DNA of 64,000 bases from the NCBI GenBank assembly GCA_964581895.1, contig CAZOPR010000003.1, forward strand, positions 124,001 through 188,000, given 5' to 3'. A model generated the notes under the pieces. The model worked only from the letters and a program-made list of their open reading frames with translations, did not search any database and was not told the DNA's origin. Source of the DNA: Exilispira sp964581895. GTDB taxonomy: Bacteria; Spirochaetota; JAAYUW01. This document shows, piece after piece, positions 25,717 through 33,990 of this stretch; within the stretch, counting starts at the first letter, position 1, and each line of letters starts with the position of its first letter. The position numbers were made by a program, and so were the translations under genes.

Positions 25717-26703
25717 ATGACAAAGATTTCTGTTATAATCTTTTTATTTCTTTTATCTTTAACAATAATAGTTGTCATCAAACATTATTTCTTAAAATTA
25801 AAAATCAAAAAAAATACCGATAGATTATTAAAAATTTTAAATCTGACAAAAATAATATTATTGATTTTGATTTCTATTTTCATATCATTGACATTTTCAA
25901 ATTACAAAGCAGGATCAAAAAAAGTTGTTAACTACTCTACTTTTATTGATAACATAATTTTAATTGATTACTCAACTTCAATGCTTGCAAATGATCTGAA
26001 ACCTACTAGATTTGATCAGGCAAAAAATCTCGCACTATATTTGGTCGAGAATTCAAGTAACTGCAGATTTGCCCTTATTCTTTTTGGTGATGATCCGTTG
26101 CTTGAAGTTCCGCTAACAGATAATATTGATTACTTAAAAAGTATAATTTCAGCAATTCAAATAAATGATGATTATTATAGATCTTCAAATATTTTGTTGG
26201 CTTTTTATGCGGCATTAAACCTTCTTGAATCAAGTCCTTCTTTTTATAAAAATATTGTTCTTTTTTCAGATTTTGATTTTGATCAAGCAATTTCAGAAAA
26301 ATTAAACGAAATGTTAGTGAGTAATATTCAAAATCTATATAGTGTTATTATTTCATCTGAAGAAGGTTCTAAAATATGGTTACCTAATAAAAAAACCTAT
26401 CTGGTAGATAGGTTTCAAAATGAAGTCTTCTCATCACCAAACAGACAATTTATATCCGCTATTTCAAAATTGCCAAATTCTTTAGTTACAGATTTTACGA
26501 ATATGTCATATAATAGTATAATCTCTATAATCAATTCTAACAAAAAGCTTACAGTAAAAATGGAAAAACATGAAACCTATGCTCCTAGAGAATTAAATTA
26601 TATTTTTGGTTCAATTGCTTCTTTTTTAATGATTATTTTTGTTATTCTAGCTACACCACTTTTTCAAAATTTAAATTACAGGACAAAAAATGACAAAGAT
26701 TAA
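25717..26703 (+). CDS. batB: BatB-like VWA membrane protein
   Basis: A 328-residue protein with the same layout as BatA: N-terminal membrane helices (about residues 4-22 and 42-62), a VWA domain with MIDAS DYSTSM (about 89) followed by PTRFDQAKNLA, a FGDDPLLEVPLT strand and SSNILLAFYAAL, and a C-terminal membrane helix (about 293-313). AGAGGTG lies just before the ATG, which abuts the batA stop. The pair batA-batB in tandem is the hallmark of Bat operons. The MIDAS Thr at the third site (GT in the typical GGT motif) is not obvious here, so metal binding by this VWA domain may differ from that of BatA. Confidence 0.87.
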   Translation: MTKISVIIFLFLLSLTIIVVIKHYFLKLKIKKNTDRLLKILNLTKIILLILISIFISLTFSNYKAGSKKVVNYSTFIDNIILIDYSTSMLANDLKPTRFDQAKNLALYLVENSSNCRFALILFGDDPLLEVPLTDNIDYLKSIISAIQINDDYYRSSNILLAFYAALNLLESSPSFYKNIVLFSDFDFDQAISEKLNEMLVSNIQNLYSVIISSEEGSKIWLPNKKTYLVDRFQNEVFSSPNRQFISAISKLPNSLVTDFTNMSYNSIISIINSNKKLTVKMEKHETYAPRELNYIFGSIASFLMIIFVILATPLFQNLNYRTKNDKD

Positions 26704-26725
26704 AAATATTAAATATTAAACTAAA

Positions 26726-27310
26726 ATGAAGAATCTTTTTAAAAATTTTATTTTCATTTTACCAATATTAAGCATTATTTATTTTATATTATTACTATTT
26801 TTGCCTATAGGTAGAATATTTTTGTTTTCCTATTTTTGGAAGGATGATATCTCATTTTGCAATTATTCTGAAATTTCTAATTCTAACCCAAATTTTAAAA
26901 ATATTATTTTTATGGATATCTCTTATCTTTTATTGAAAAATGATATTTTTGATAAAGGAAAATTTTATCTTGATTCAATAAATCTTGAAAAACTTTCTAA
27001 AAAAGAAATAGCAATGGTCTTTAATTATTATGGTTACTTATATTTTAAGAGTAATAACCTGGAAAAATCTAAAGAATATTTGATAGAAGCTTGTAAAATC
27101 TATCCATCGAATTTAATTTTAATAAACAATTTAAATTATATCCTTAGTTTAATTAATAAAGAAAGTCCAAATAATAATGGCAATAAAGATTATAAGTTAT
27201 CAGATATAATTGAATTGCAAAATTTAAGTAACCTTCAAAACGCTGAAAACCAGATAATCAAGTTTAAAACTCAGAAAAGAAAAGAAAATAAAAGTAACAG
27301 ATATTGGTAA
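26726..27310 (+). CDS. batC: BatC-like TPR protein
   Basis: A 194-residue protein with an N-terminal membrane helix (about residues 9-30) and a TPR-type helix pair at about 100-140 (VFNYYGYLYFKSNNLEKSKEYLIEAC then IYPSNLILINNLNYIL). The tail is polar and basic. Placement between batB and batD and the membrane-anchored TPR layout match BatC, which is the least conserved Bat protein, so the assignment rests mainly on synteny. No Shine-Dalgarno sequence is obvious. The 3' end enters an 18-bp tandem repeat that continues into the start of batD. Confidence 0.7.
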   Translation: MKNLFKNFIFILPILSIIYFILLLFLPIGRIFLFSYFWKDDISFCNYSEISNSNPNFKNIIFMDISYLLLKNDIFDKGKFYLDSINLEKLSKKEIAMVFNYYGYLYFKSNNLEKSKEYLIEACKIYPSNLILINNLNYILSLINKESPNNNGNKDYKLSDIIELQNLSNLQNAENQIIKFKTQKRKENKSNRYW

Positions 27311-27431
27311 AATATAATATGAGATATATTATGAGACTTAAATATAATATGAAATATAATATGAGACATAAAATATATTATGAGATCTAAATATAATATG
27401 AGATATAAAAGTAATATGCAATATAAAAGTA
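27310..27431 (+). repeat. 18-bp tandem repeat spanning the batC-batD junction
   Basis: About six to seven imperfect units of 18 bases with the core AAATATAATATGAGATAT run from the batC stop region into batD. The batD N-terminus shows it at protein level as three six-residue units: MRSKYN, MRYKSN, MQYKSR. Each unit contains a potential ATG. Confidence 0.8.
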
Positions 27432-29005
27432 GATCAACTATAATATTTTTAATTTTTCTAATTTTGATTTTTATCTCATTAAATAATGAAACAATAACTA
27501 TTAATGCGAAAATCGAACCAGATACTATCTATGTAAATGAAGAGTTTAAGATAATAGTAACTATTGAATCAAATGAACCTATCAATATACAAGAGTTGCC
27601 AGAATTTGATAAAATATATGAAATTAAAATATTAAAACCACCACAGATAGAAGAAAAGTATGAAGCCACTTATTTAAGTTACAAAATAAATAAAAAGTAT
27701 ACTTCAATAATAACATTTTTTCTAATCTGCGAGGAAGAAGTAAATATTCAGGGTTCATCATTAAAATTTAAAATTAATAATAAAAATCATATTTTAAAAG
27801 ATTTTGTTATTCCAATAATTTCAAGATCCTCAATTTTTAATGATCCAAATTTCCAAAATATTTTGTCATTTAGTTATGAACCAAAACAGATATTTATTGG
27901 ACAACCTTTTATCTGTGAATACAGTTTATTTAGCAAACAAGAGATAGATAGATTAGATCTAATAAATTTGCCATTAATCTCTGGTGGGGTCTTTCAAAAA
28001 ATTGAAGTTCAAAATAACAAAGAAGTAATCTCTGTGTTTGATGAACAAATAAATAAGTATATCGTTCTAAGGCTTCTTATTTTGCCTGATTCTACCATTT
28101 TGTCATTTGATAAATTTGATTTTAAGGTTTATTTTAATATAAATGATGAAAAAAAAGAATATAACTTAACATTCCCAGAAAAAAAAATAACTATATTTTC
28201 ATTGCCATCTTCACCTCAAAATTTTTTCGGACTTATAGGAAATTATTCTGTTAGCTATAAATTCGAAAGAAAAGAAAATAAAAATAATATTTTTTATATT
28301 CTTGAAATAATTTTTTCAGGTAAGGGAAATCATAAATATATAAATTTCAAAAACTTAAAAATAGAACAGCAATATTTCAATATTTTTGGCCCAGATACAA
28401 TAATATCAGACGATAGTGTAATACTTGATTATTATCTTTATCCAAAACAAACAGGATTTATAAATCTAGATCAAATAAATATTCCTGTTTTCAATCCTGA
28501 TAGAAAAGATTACGATACTTTTATAATACCAAAATCAACATTTTATATAGCCCAAAATTTTGACCAATTGTTTAGTAGTTTTAATTTTTCAAAGAATATT
28601 CAACAATTTTCTAATAAAAAGATTTCAAATTTTTTTGATTTATTTAATTTTATAGATATTTACTCTATTTTTTTTATATTATTTTTGCTGATTGTTATCA
28701 ATTTATTTGTAATTAAATTGTTAAATCAACTATCTTTTAAGCAAAATATTAAAAATTATGAAAATCAGGATATAATAAATCTATGGCTTACTTTTTATAG
28801 ATTGAATAATTTTAAAAATGATTCCGAAATAGAAAAATGGATAGATAATCAAAACCTCAAGACAAAACAATTAATTCAAAATGTGCATTCTATTTATACC
28901 TCATATTTTTTGAGCAAGTCAATTGATTTTAATTCAAGAAAAATCAAAAATTTAACAAATAATTTTAAGAATTATTTAAGAAAAAACTATAAAAAAAATA
29001 ATTAA
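27380..29005 (+). CDS. batD: BatD-like oxygen tolerance protein
   Basis: Up to 541 residues. The exact start is uncertain because several in-frame ATGs (27380, 27398, 27416) lie in the 18-bp repeat. After a hydrophobic segment (about residues 20-36) the protein shows the BatD beta-sandwich pattern (AKIEPDTIYVNEEFKIIVTIES, then FIGQPFICEYSLFSK near 175), and a C-terminal membrane helix at about 427-447 followed by a cytoplasmic helical tail. BatD is a large periplasmic protein anchored in the inner membrane. Its mechanism is unknown. The gene fills the expected slot between BatC-like and BatE-like genes. Confidence 0.82.
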   Translation: MRSKYNMRYKSNMQYKSRSTIIFLIFLILIFISLNNETITINAKIEPDTIYVNEEFKIIVTIESNEPINIQELPEFDKIYEIKILKPPQIEEKYEATYLSYKINKKYTSIITFFLICEEEVNIQGSSLKFKINNKNHILKDFVIPIISRSSIFNDPNFQNILSFSYEPKQIFIGQPFICEYSLFSKQEIDRLDLINLPLISGGVFQKIEVQNNKEVISVFDEQINKYIVLRLLILPDSTILSFDKFDFKVYFNINDEKKEYNLTFPEKKITIFSLPSSPQNFFGLIGNYSVSYKFERKENKNNIFYILEIIFSGKGNHKYINFKNLKIEQQYFNIFGPDTIISDDSVILDYYLYPKQTGFINLDQINIPVFNPDRKDYDTFIIPKSTFYIAQNFDQLFSSFNFSKNIQQFSNKKISNFFDLFNFIDIYSIFFILFLLIVINLFVIKLLNQLSFKQNIKNYENQDIINLWLTFYRLNNFKNDSEIEKWIDNQNLKTKQLIQNVHSIYTSYFLSKSIDFNSRKIKNLTNNFKNYLRKNYKKNN

Positions 29006-29013
29006 AAGGAAAA

Positions 29014-29784
29014 ATGAAAAACAATAAAAATAACCTGTTTACATTTCTTATCAAATTTATTGTATTAATATTATTTTTTTTATTTTCTTTATCCTTCTAT
29101 TACTATTTAATGAAAAATAGATTTAACCAGTACGATGTAATGCTAAATAAAGCATTAGATTTAATAGATAAACAAAATTTTCTTGAGGCTTTATCTATTT
29201 TTGAACAAACCTACTTAAAAGGATATAGAACATTTACTATATTAAAAAACTGTATTTACGCTTATCAAATGACAAATCAGATGAATAAGATGTATATATT
29301 TATCCGTAGAGCTTCTATAGATAATGGTTTTAATCCAATATTTACTAAATATATTAATTCTATACTTGCTGAAGATTATAGATGGTTAACCAAAATTAAC
29401 TTTATAGATTATTTGAACAAATTTATTCTTTTTATAATACTTTTTATTTCAATTATATTAGCAATTATTTTTTATTTTACAATTAATGATAAAAAAAGAT
29501 TATTAGTCTTTTATCTTATCTTAATTTTCATAAATCTTTTTTTTATATCTTTATTTTTCATAAAAATAAGTTATTATTTACATAGAGATGAAGCTATTTC
29601 GATAAATTCAACAGATATTTATAATTTTCCAATAAAAGATTTGCAACCTTCCTTTACAATAAAAGAATATATAAAGCTAAAAATAATTAAATATTATGGT
29701 GATTTCGTTTTAATAAAACTTCCAGATGGTAAGGAAGGCTGGATATTAAAGAAAGACATATTAAAGGTTTTAGATGATAAATGA
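29014..29784 (+). CDS. batE: BatE-like TPR/SH3 membrane protein
   Basis: A 256-residue protein with an N-terminal membrane helix (about residues 10-31), a TPR-like segment (about 37-110), two closely spaced membrane helices (about 130-150 and 163-185), and a C-terminal SH3-like barrel (about 195-252: EYIKLKIIKYYGDFVLIKLPDGKEGWILKKDI split by short turns). This TPR-TM-TM-SH3 order is typical of BatE. AAAGGAAAA precedes the ATG, nine bases after batD. Its end overlaps the sensor kinase start by 11 bases, which links the kinase to the Bat operon. Confidence 0.82.
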   Translation: MKNNKNNLFTFLIKFIVLILFFLFSLSFYYYLMKNRFNQYDVMLNKALDLIDKQNFLEALSIFEQTYLKGYRTFTILKNCIYAYQMTNQMNKMYIFIRRASIDNGFNPIFTKYINSILAEDYRWLTKINFIDYLNKFILFIILFISIILAIIFYFTINDKKRLLVFYLILIFINLFFISLFFIKISYYLHRDEAISINSTDIYNFPIKDLQPSFTIKEYIKLKIIKYYGDFVLIKLPDGKEGWILKKDILKVLDDK

Positions 29785-31747
29785 AAAAAATAGTGTAAAC
29801 GAAATATTTAAGTTTATTGTTACTGAAAGAAAATCATTTTTAATAATAGCTGTTATAATAATTTCATTCCTTTTGATATCAATATTTTTTTACAATGATC
29901 TTATTAAAGAAGAAAGAACATTTTTTCAAAATAGAATAATTGCAAATTTCAATACAAAATTAGATAGCACTGTATCTTTTATCTCAAAATCAATTTTATC
30001 TCTTAATTTGGATACTCAATCAAATTTGACTTTTTATTCATCAATATTGAATCAAATTGATCAGAATTATTTTATAAATTTTGCAATTATTTTTCCAAGA
30101 CTTAACAACTTAATTGAAATTTCACAGAAAGAAATTGAAGAGGAAAGTAAACAAGATGCCTATTTAGGCTATTTATCTGCTTTAAGTGCATATGAAAATA
30201 AAAAATATCCACTGGCTGAATCTTATCTTCTTGAAAACATTCAAACCCAGGGGAACTTTTTATATACAACTATTGAATCATACAAATTACTTATTCAAAT
30301 CTATCAGGAGACAAACAATCTTTCTCAATTATCTATCTATTCTAATAAGGCGTTATCATATATTTTATTCAATAATATTAAAACTCCTTTTTTAATAGAT
30401 ATACTTGATATTTTATATAATGTTAATCAAAACACAAACATTAAAAAAAGTTTAATAATTCAGGCGTATTTGTTTTCAAAGATTTATAATCTAGAAATCC
30501 CTGAAAATTATAATATAAGCAAAAAAAATGAAATTAAATCAAAATATATTTTAGATTACATCACTTCTCAATCATTTCAAAAAGAATATTTGACATTAAA
30601 ATCTACTGTCAATAATTCTGGAATTCACTTTTTCAGTTTATTGGATCAGAATAATGCGATATTTATAAGTTTTTTCCCTATTAATTCTCAAATTATTACT
30701 TTAGTTTACTCCTTTGATCTTGGATATTTATCACAACTTATGCTAGATAATTTAAAGACTTATGAATTCAAGTTTTCAATAAATATTGATGAGTTTTCTA
30801 AAGAAACAGAGGCATATACCCTTTTTAAGGTCTCAGATATAGCAATTGGGACATATAGAAAACTCTATATGGCATTATATGTTAGGAATAGTGAACTTTT
30901 AGGTTATTTAAGCCAGAAAAGATACAGAATAACTAATATTGCTTTTGCCATATTAGTTTTTTTAATATTTATTACAATTTTGATTCTTTTTTCATTTACA
31001 CTGAAAGAATTTACTTTAAATAAGCTGAAATCTGATTTTATATCTATAACATCTCATGAATTAAAAACACCTATTACTGCAATGCAGCTAATGCTTGAAA
31101 CTATTATAGATAGATACCAATCATTAAATGATGATAAAAAAGTTGAATACTTAACTAATATTTTCAAGGAGACAGAAAGATTATTATTTTTAATAAATAA
31201 CTTATTGATATATTCTAGAAATGAAAAAAACAAGCAAAGTATAATTATTTCAAATGTAAATCTTTATCAAATTTTAAACGATGTAGTAGAATTTTTCAAA
31301 ATAGATAAAAAATTTATGAAAATATATATTGATTTTCCTGAAAATGATATAATTATTGAAGCAGATGCTCATTCTTTAAAACAGGTTTTTTATAATCTTA
31401 TAGATAATGCTTATAAATATAGTAAAGATGAAAAAGTATTGGAAATTATGGTAACAGATGAAAAAAGTAATGTAAAGCTAAAATTTAAGGATAATGGTAT
31501 AGGTATTAATAGCAAGGAATTACCTTATATTTTTGAAAAATTCTATAGAGGCAGTGAAACCAATTTTATCCCAGGAACTGGCCTTGGATTAAGTCTTACT
31601 AAATCTATTATAGAAATGCACCAAGGCAAAATAACAGTTTCTTCCCAGGAAGGAATTGGAACAGAATTTACTATTATTTTACCTAAAAGACAAAAAAATT
31701 ATAAAAGGAGGCTTTTAAATGAATCAAAAGAAAATCTTACTGGTTGA
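29774..31747 (+). CDS. Sensor histidine kinase linked to the Bat operon
   Basis: A 657-residue protein. Membrane helices at about residues 20-40 and 394-415 enclose a 350-residue extracytoplasmic sensor region with helical, TPR-like stretches that match no sensor family I know. The kinase core follows directly, without HAMP or PAS: His428 in ITSHELKTP (HisKA), then FYNLIDNAYKYS (N box), DNGIGI (G1), IFEKFYRG (F box) and GTGLGLSLTKS (G2), a complete catalytic set. The start ATG lies inside batE (11-base overlap), and its end overlaps the regulator gene by 29 bases. It very likely signals to that regulator in response to envelope conditions. Confidence 0.9.
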   Translation: MINEKNSVNEIFKFIVTERKSFLIIAVIIISFLLISIFFYNDLIKEERTFFQNRIIANFNTKLDSTVSFISKSILSLNLDTQSNLTFYSSILNQIDQNYFINFAIIFPRLNNLIEISQKEIEEESKQDAYLGYLSALSAYENKKYPLAESYLLENIQTQGNFLYTTIESYKLLIQIYQETNNLSQLSIYSNKALSYILFNNIKTPFLIDILDILYNVNQNTNIKKSLIIQAYLFSKIYNLEIPENYNISKKNEIKSKYILDYITSQSFQKEYLTLKSTVNNSGIHFFSLLDQNNAIFISFFPINSQIITLVYSFDLGYLSQLMLDNLKTYEFKFSINIDEFSKETEAYTLFKVSDIAIGTYRKLYMALYVRNSELLGYLSQKRYRITNIAFAILVFLIFITILILFSFTLKEFTLNKLKSDFISITSHELKTPITAMQLMLETIIDRYQSLNDDKKVEYLTNIFKETERLLFLINNLLIYSRNEKNKQSIIISNVNLYQILNDVVEFFKIDKKFMKIYIDFPENDIIIEADAHSLKQVFYNLIDNAYKYSKDEKVLEIMVTDEKSNVKLKFKDNGIGINSKELPYIFEKFYRGSETNFIPGTGLGLSLTKSIIEMHQGKITVSSQEGIGTEFTIILPKRQKNYKRRLLNESKENLTG

Positions 31748-32405
31748 AGATGAAAAAGGGATAAGGAATGTTCTTAAAGATAACCTAGAGTATGAAGGTT
31801 ATAGTATTATTGAGGCTGAAGATGGTGTTAAAGGTCTTGAAATTGCAAGGAATGAAACTCCAGATTTAATTATACTTGATCTTATGTTACCTCAGATGCA
31901 TGGATATGATTTTATAAAGCAATTGAAAAAAACTCATCCAGCTATACCAATAATAATAGTTTCAGCAAAATCCGAAGAGATTGATAAAATTAAAGGACTT
32001 GATCTTGGTGCAGATGACTATATCACAAAACCTTTCCAGATAAGAGAATTGGTTTCAAGAATCAAAGCAATATTCAGAAGATACAATAAAACTCCAGAAA
32101 CAATCCAGAGTTTTTCTTTTAAGAATTTCATGATTGATTTTGATAAAGGGATTTTTTACAAAAATGGAGAAAAGGTAGATATTTCTTTCTATGAATTTGA
32201 GATACTAAAATTTCTCATTCTTAATAAAAATAAACCAGTTACCAGAAATGATATAATAGAAACAGTCTGGAAGGCAGAGGGAGCTATTTCATCAAGAAAT
32301 ATTGATACTCATATTGTAAATTTGAGAAAATTAATAGAAGATGATCCAGCAAACCCAAAATATATAAAGACCGTTTTTAGAATTGGATATAAATTTGAAA
32401 TTTAG
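31719..32405 (+). CDS. OmpR-family response regulator
   Basis: A 228-residue protein with a receiver domain (residues 1-115; DE pocket at 11-12, phosphoacceptor Asp54 in LIILDLMLP, Lys in ITKPF) and a C-terminal winged helix DNA-binding domain of the OmpR/PhoB type (about 130-228: SFYEFEILKFLILNKNKPVTR, then RNIDTHIVNLRKLIEDD and RIGYKFEI). AGGAGG sits eight bases before the ATG, inside the kinase gene. Overlap with the kinase gene makes them a cognate pair. Its targets are unknown. The Bat operon upstream is a natural candidate for autoregulation. Confidence 0.93.
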   Translation: MNQKKILLVEDEKGIRNVLKDNLEYEGYSIIEAEDGVKGLEIARNETPDLIILDLMLPQMHGYDFIKQLKKTHPAIPIIIVSAKSEEIDKIKGLDLGADDYITKPFQIRELVSRIKAIFRRYNKTPETIQSFSFKNFMIDFDKGIFYKNGEKVDISFYEFEILKFLILNKNKPVTRNDIIETVWKAEGAISSRNIDTHIVNLRKLIEDDPANPKYIKTVFRIGYKFEI

Positions 32406-32490
32406 TTAATTATTTCAAAAAAATAGTTTTATCTTTTGTAAGAAATTTAATGATTTCTTCGATAGACTTTAATATTTGTATAAGCTTGTT

Positions 32491-32538
32491 TTATTCAATT
32501 TTATCCAATTTTATTTAATTTAATTTTATTTTATTTTA
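32491..32538. repeat. Short AATTTTATT-type tandem repeat
   Basis: Four to five copies of an 8-9 bp unit (CAATTTTAT and variants) lie in the 208-bp gap between the convergent response regulator and exported-protein genes. No stable hairpin terminator is visible there. Confidence 0.45.
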
Positions 32539-32613
32539 CATGGCCAAATTTATTTTTTTATAAAATAGATTCTGATTGAATTAATATTATAAATATAAGG
32601 TAATTTCACCATT

Positions 32614-33153
32614 TTAAAGTGTATCTAAAGAAGAATCTAAAGATTGTTGAATAATATTTTCGATATTTTGTTCTGTTTCCTTTAGTGAATTGAAAAGTTC
32701 TTTATCTATCAGCTTTACTATAAATGGATCTTTTTCAAGAATAAGAAGAGTCTTAGAATCTTCCCATATAAATTGTTTCTGATTTACAGTTGGTGTTCCA
32801 TATTTTGAATATAATCTTGAATATTCTTCATAAATAGAAATATATTTGGGGTCAAAAAAGAAGATAATCATAGAAAGTATATCTTTATAAAAAAAGAAAA
32901 GTATTTTCCTAAAGTATGGTGGAAATATTGTGGCAACAACACTTTTATCTGGTTGATTAAAATAAACATCAAGTTCACCCTGAATTGTTATCTTTTTTTC
33001 ATTTGCGATTTTTTCAAACTCAGATCTCTGAATACCCAGACTTATTCCTTGGAAAGATCTATTAATAGTTAAACCTTCATTATTTTGTTGAGCTACAAGA
33101 TTAAGACAAAAAAAGAAAAGAAAAATAATTATAAGAATTATTTTTTTAAACAT
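32614..33153 (-). CDS. Small exported protein of unknown function
   Basis: A 179-residue protein with a clear signal peptide (about residues 1-21, cleavage after VAQ). The mature part begins with a repeat-like SFQGISLGIQRSEFEKI, a pattern seen in periplasmic proteins in which the phrase GI.LG..R.EF marks the first beta strand and helix. This is followed by alternating beta strands and an aromatic-rich centre. No catalytic motif is seen. It is the last gene of the long minus-strand run that starts upstream with the Mre cluster, 36 bases after the TrmH-family gene. I cannot name a family with confidence. Confidence 0.65.
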   Translation of the reverse strand: MFKKIILIIIFLFFFCLNLVAQQNNEGLTINRSFQGISLGIQRSEFEKIANEKKITIQGELDVYFNQPDKSVVATIFPPYFRKILFFFYKDILSMIIFFFDPKYISIYEEYSRLYSKYGTPTVNQKQFIWEDSKTLLILEKDPFIVKLIDKELFNSLKETEQNIENIIQQSLDSSLDTL

Positions 33154-33189
33154 AATTAACTAAATCCCTAAAAAAAACATATTTTTCAT

Positions 33190-33990
33190 CTAATTTTTAT
33201 AGTTGTAACTCAAATAAGCTGCTGCAATTGAAAAAGCAGATGCGACATTGATTACATTTTTAGTGCCAAATTGAGGTATCTCCAATATTAAGTCTGCTTT
33301 TTCTAAAAGGTTTTCACTAACTCCAAACTCTTCATTTCCTATAACTAAAGCAATTTTCTCAGTTATTTTAGTTTTCCATAAAATTTGTGAATCTTCTCTT
33401 TTTTCCAAAACAACTAATTTATAGTTTTGCTTTTTTAAAAAACCAAGTAAATCATCCAAATTATCTATAAATATTATTTCAATTAGTTTTTCGGCATTCA
33501 TAGATGTTCTATAAATTTTTTCTAATGGCAGTTTAGATGAAATTCCATATAGAATCACAATACTAAATCCAAAGGCTTCAGCGCTTCTTATAATTGACCC
33601 AACATTAAAAGGGGACCTGATATTATCAACAATAACTGCAAAATTATTTAAACTTTTAAGAGAATTGCCATATTTTATATAATTTACATAATCAGATTCA
33701 AAATTGCTTAAACCAATTTTATCTGATATACTTTTCCTTATTTCTAAAAGTAAATTCTTTGCCAGATTCTGTTTTTCAAAATTAAAATCAATAATTATGT
33801 TATATAAATTAAATTCCAATCCAGATAATTTACTATAAATTTTTAAGTAATTATCTAATTTTAATAGATCTACCAATAAATAGGAATTTTCACCAATACT
33901 TAGGTCTAGTAAAATTTTATCTATCAGATTAAAGATTTTTTTTGCTTGATTTTTCTTACCAAGTTTCTCGAAATTTTCTAAATTTCCCAT
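33190..33990 (-). CDS. TrmH/SpoU-family RNA 2'-O-methyltransferase
   Basis: A 266-residue protein. The C-terminal 160 residues form the SPOUT knot, with motif 1 NIRSPFNVGSIIRSAEAFG (about 121-140), motif 2 IALVIGNEEFGVSE and motif 3 LEIPQFGTKNVINVASAFSIAAAY. The N-terminal 100 residues are a poorly conserved extension. The family methylates ribose 2'-OH in tRNA or rRNA. The exact target is not inferable. Its ATG overlaps the stop of the radical SAM gene by one base (TAATG), so the two are translationally coupled. Confidence 0.88.
   Translation of the reverse strand: MGNLENFEKLGKKNQAKKIFNLIDKILLDLSIGENSYLLVDLLKLDNYLKIYSKLSGLEFNLYNIIIDFNFEKQNLAKNLLLEIRKSISDKIGLSNFESDYVNYIKYGNSLKSLNNFAVIVDNIRSPFNVGSIIRSAEAFGFSIVILYGISSKLPLEKIYRTSMNAEKLIEIIFIDNLDDLLGFLKKQNYKLVVLEKREDSQILWKTKITEKIALVIGNEEFGVSENLLEKADLILEIPQFGTKNVINVASAFSIAAAYLSYNYKN

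Noticed and set aside
32406..32613. Terminator or small RNA between the convergent regulator and exported-protein genes
   Set aside because: Only short T-rich direct repeats are present, with no stable inverted repeat.
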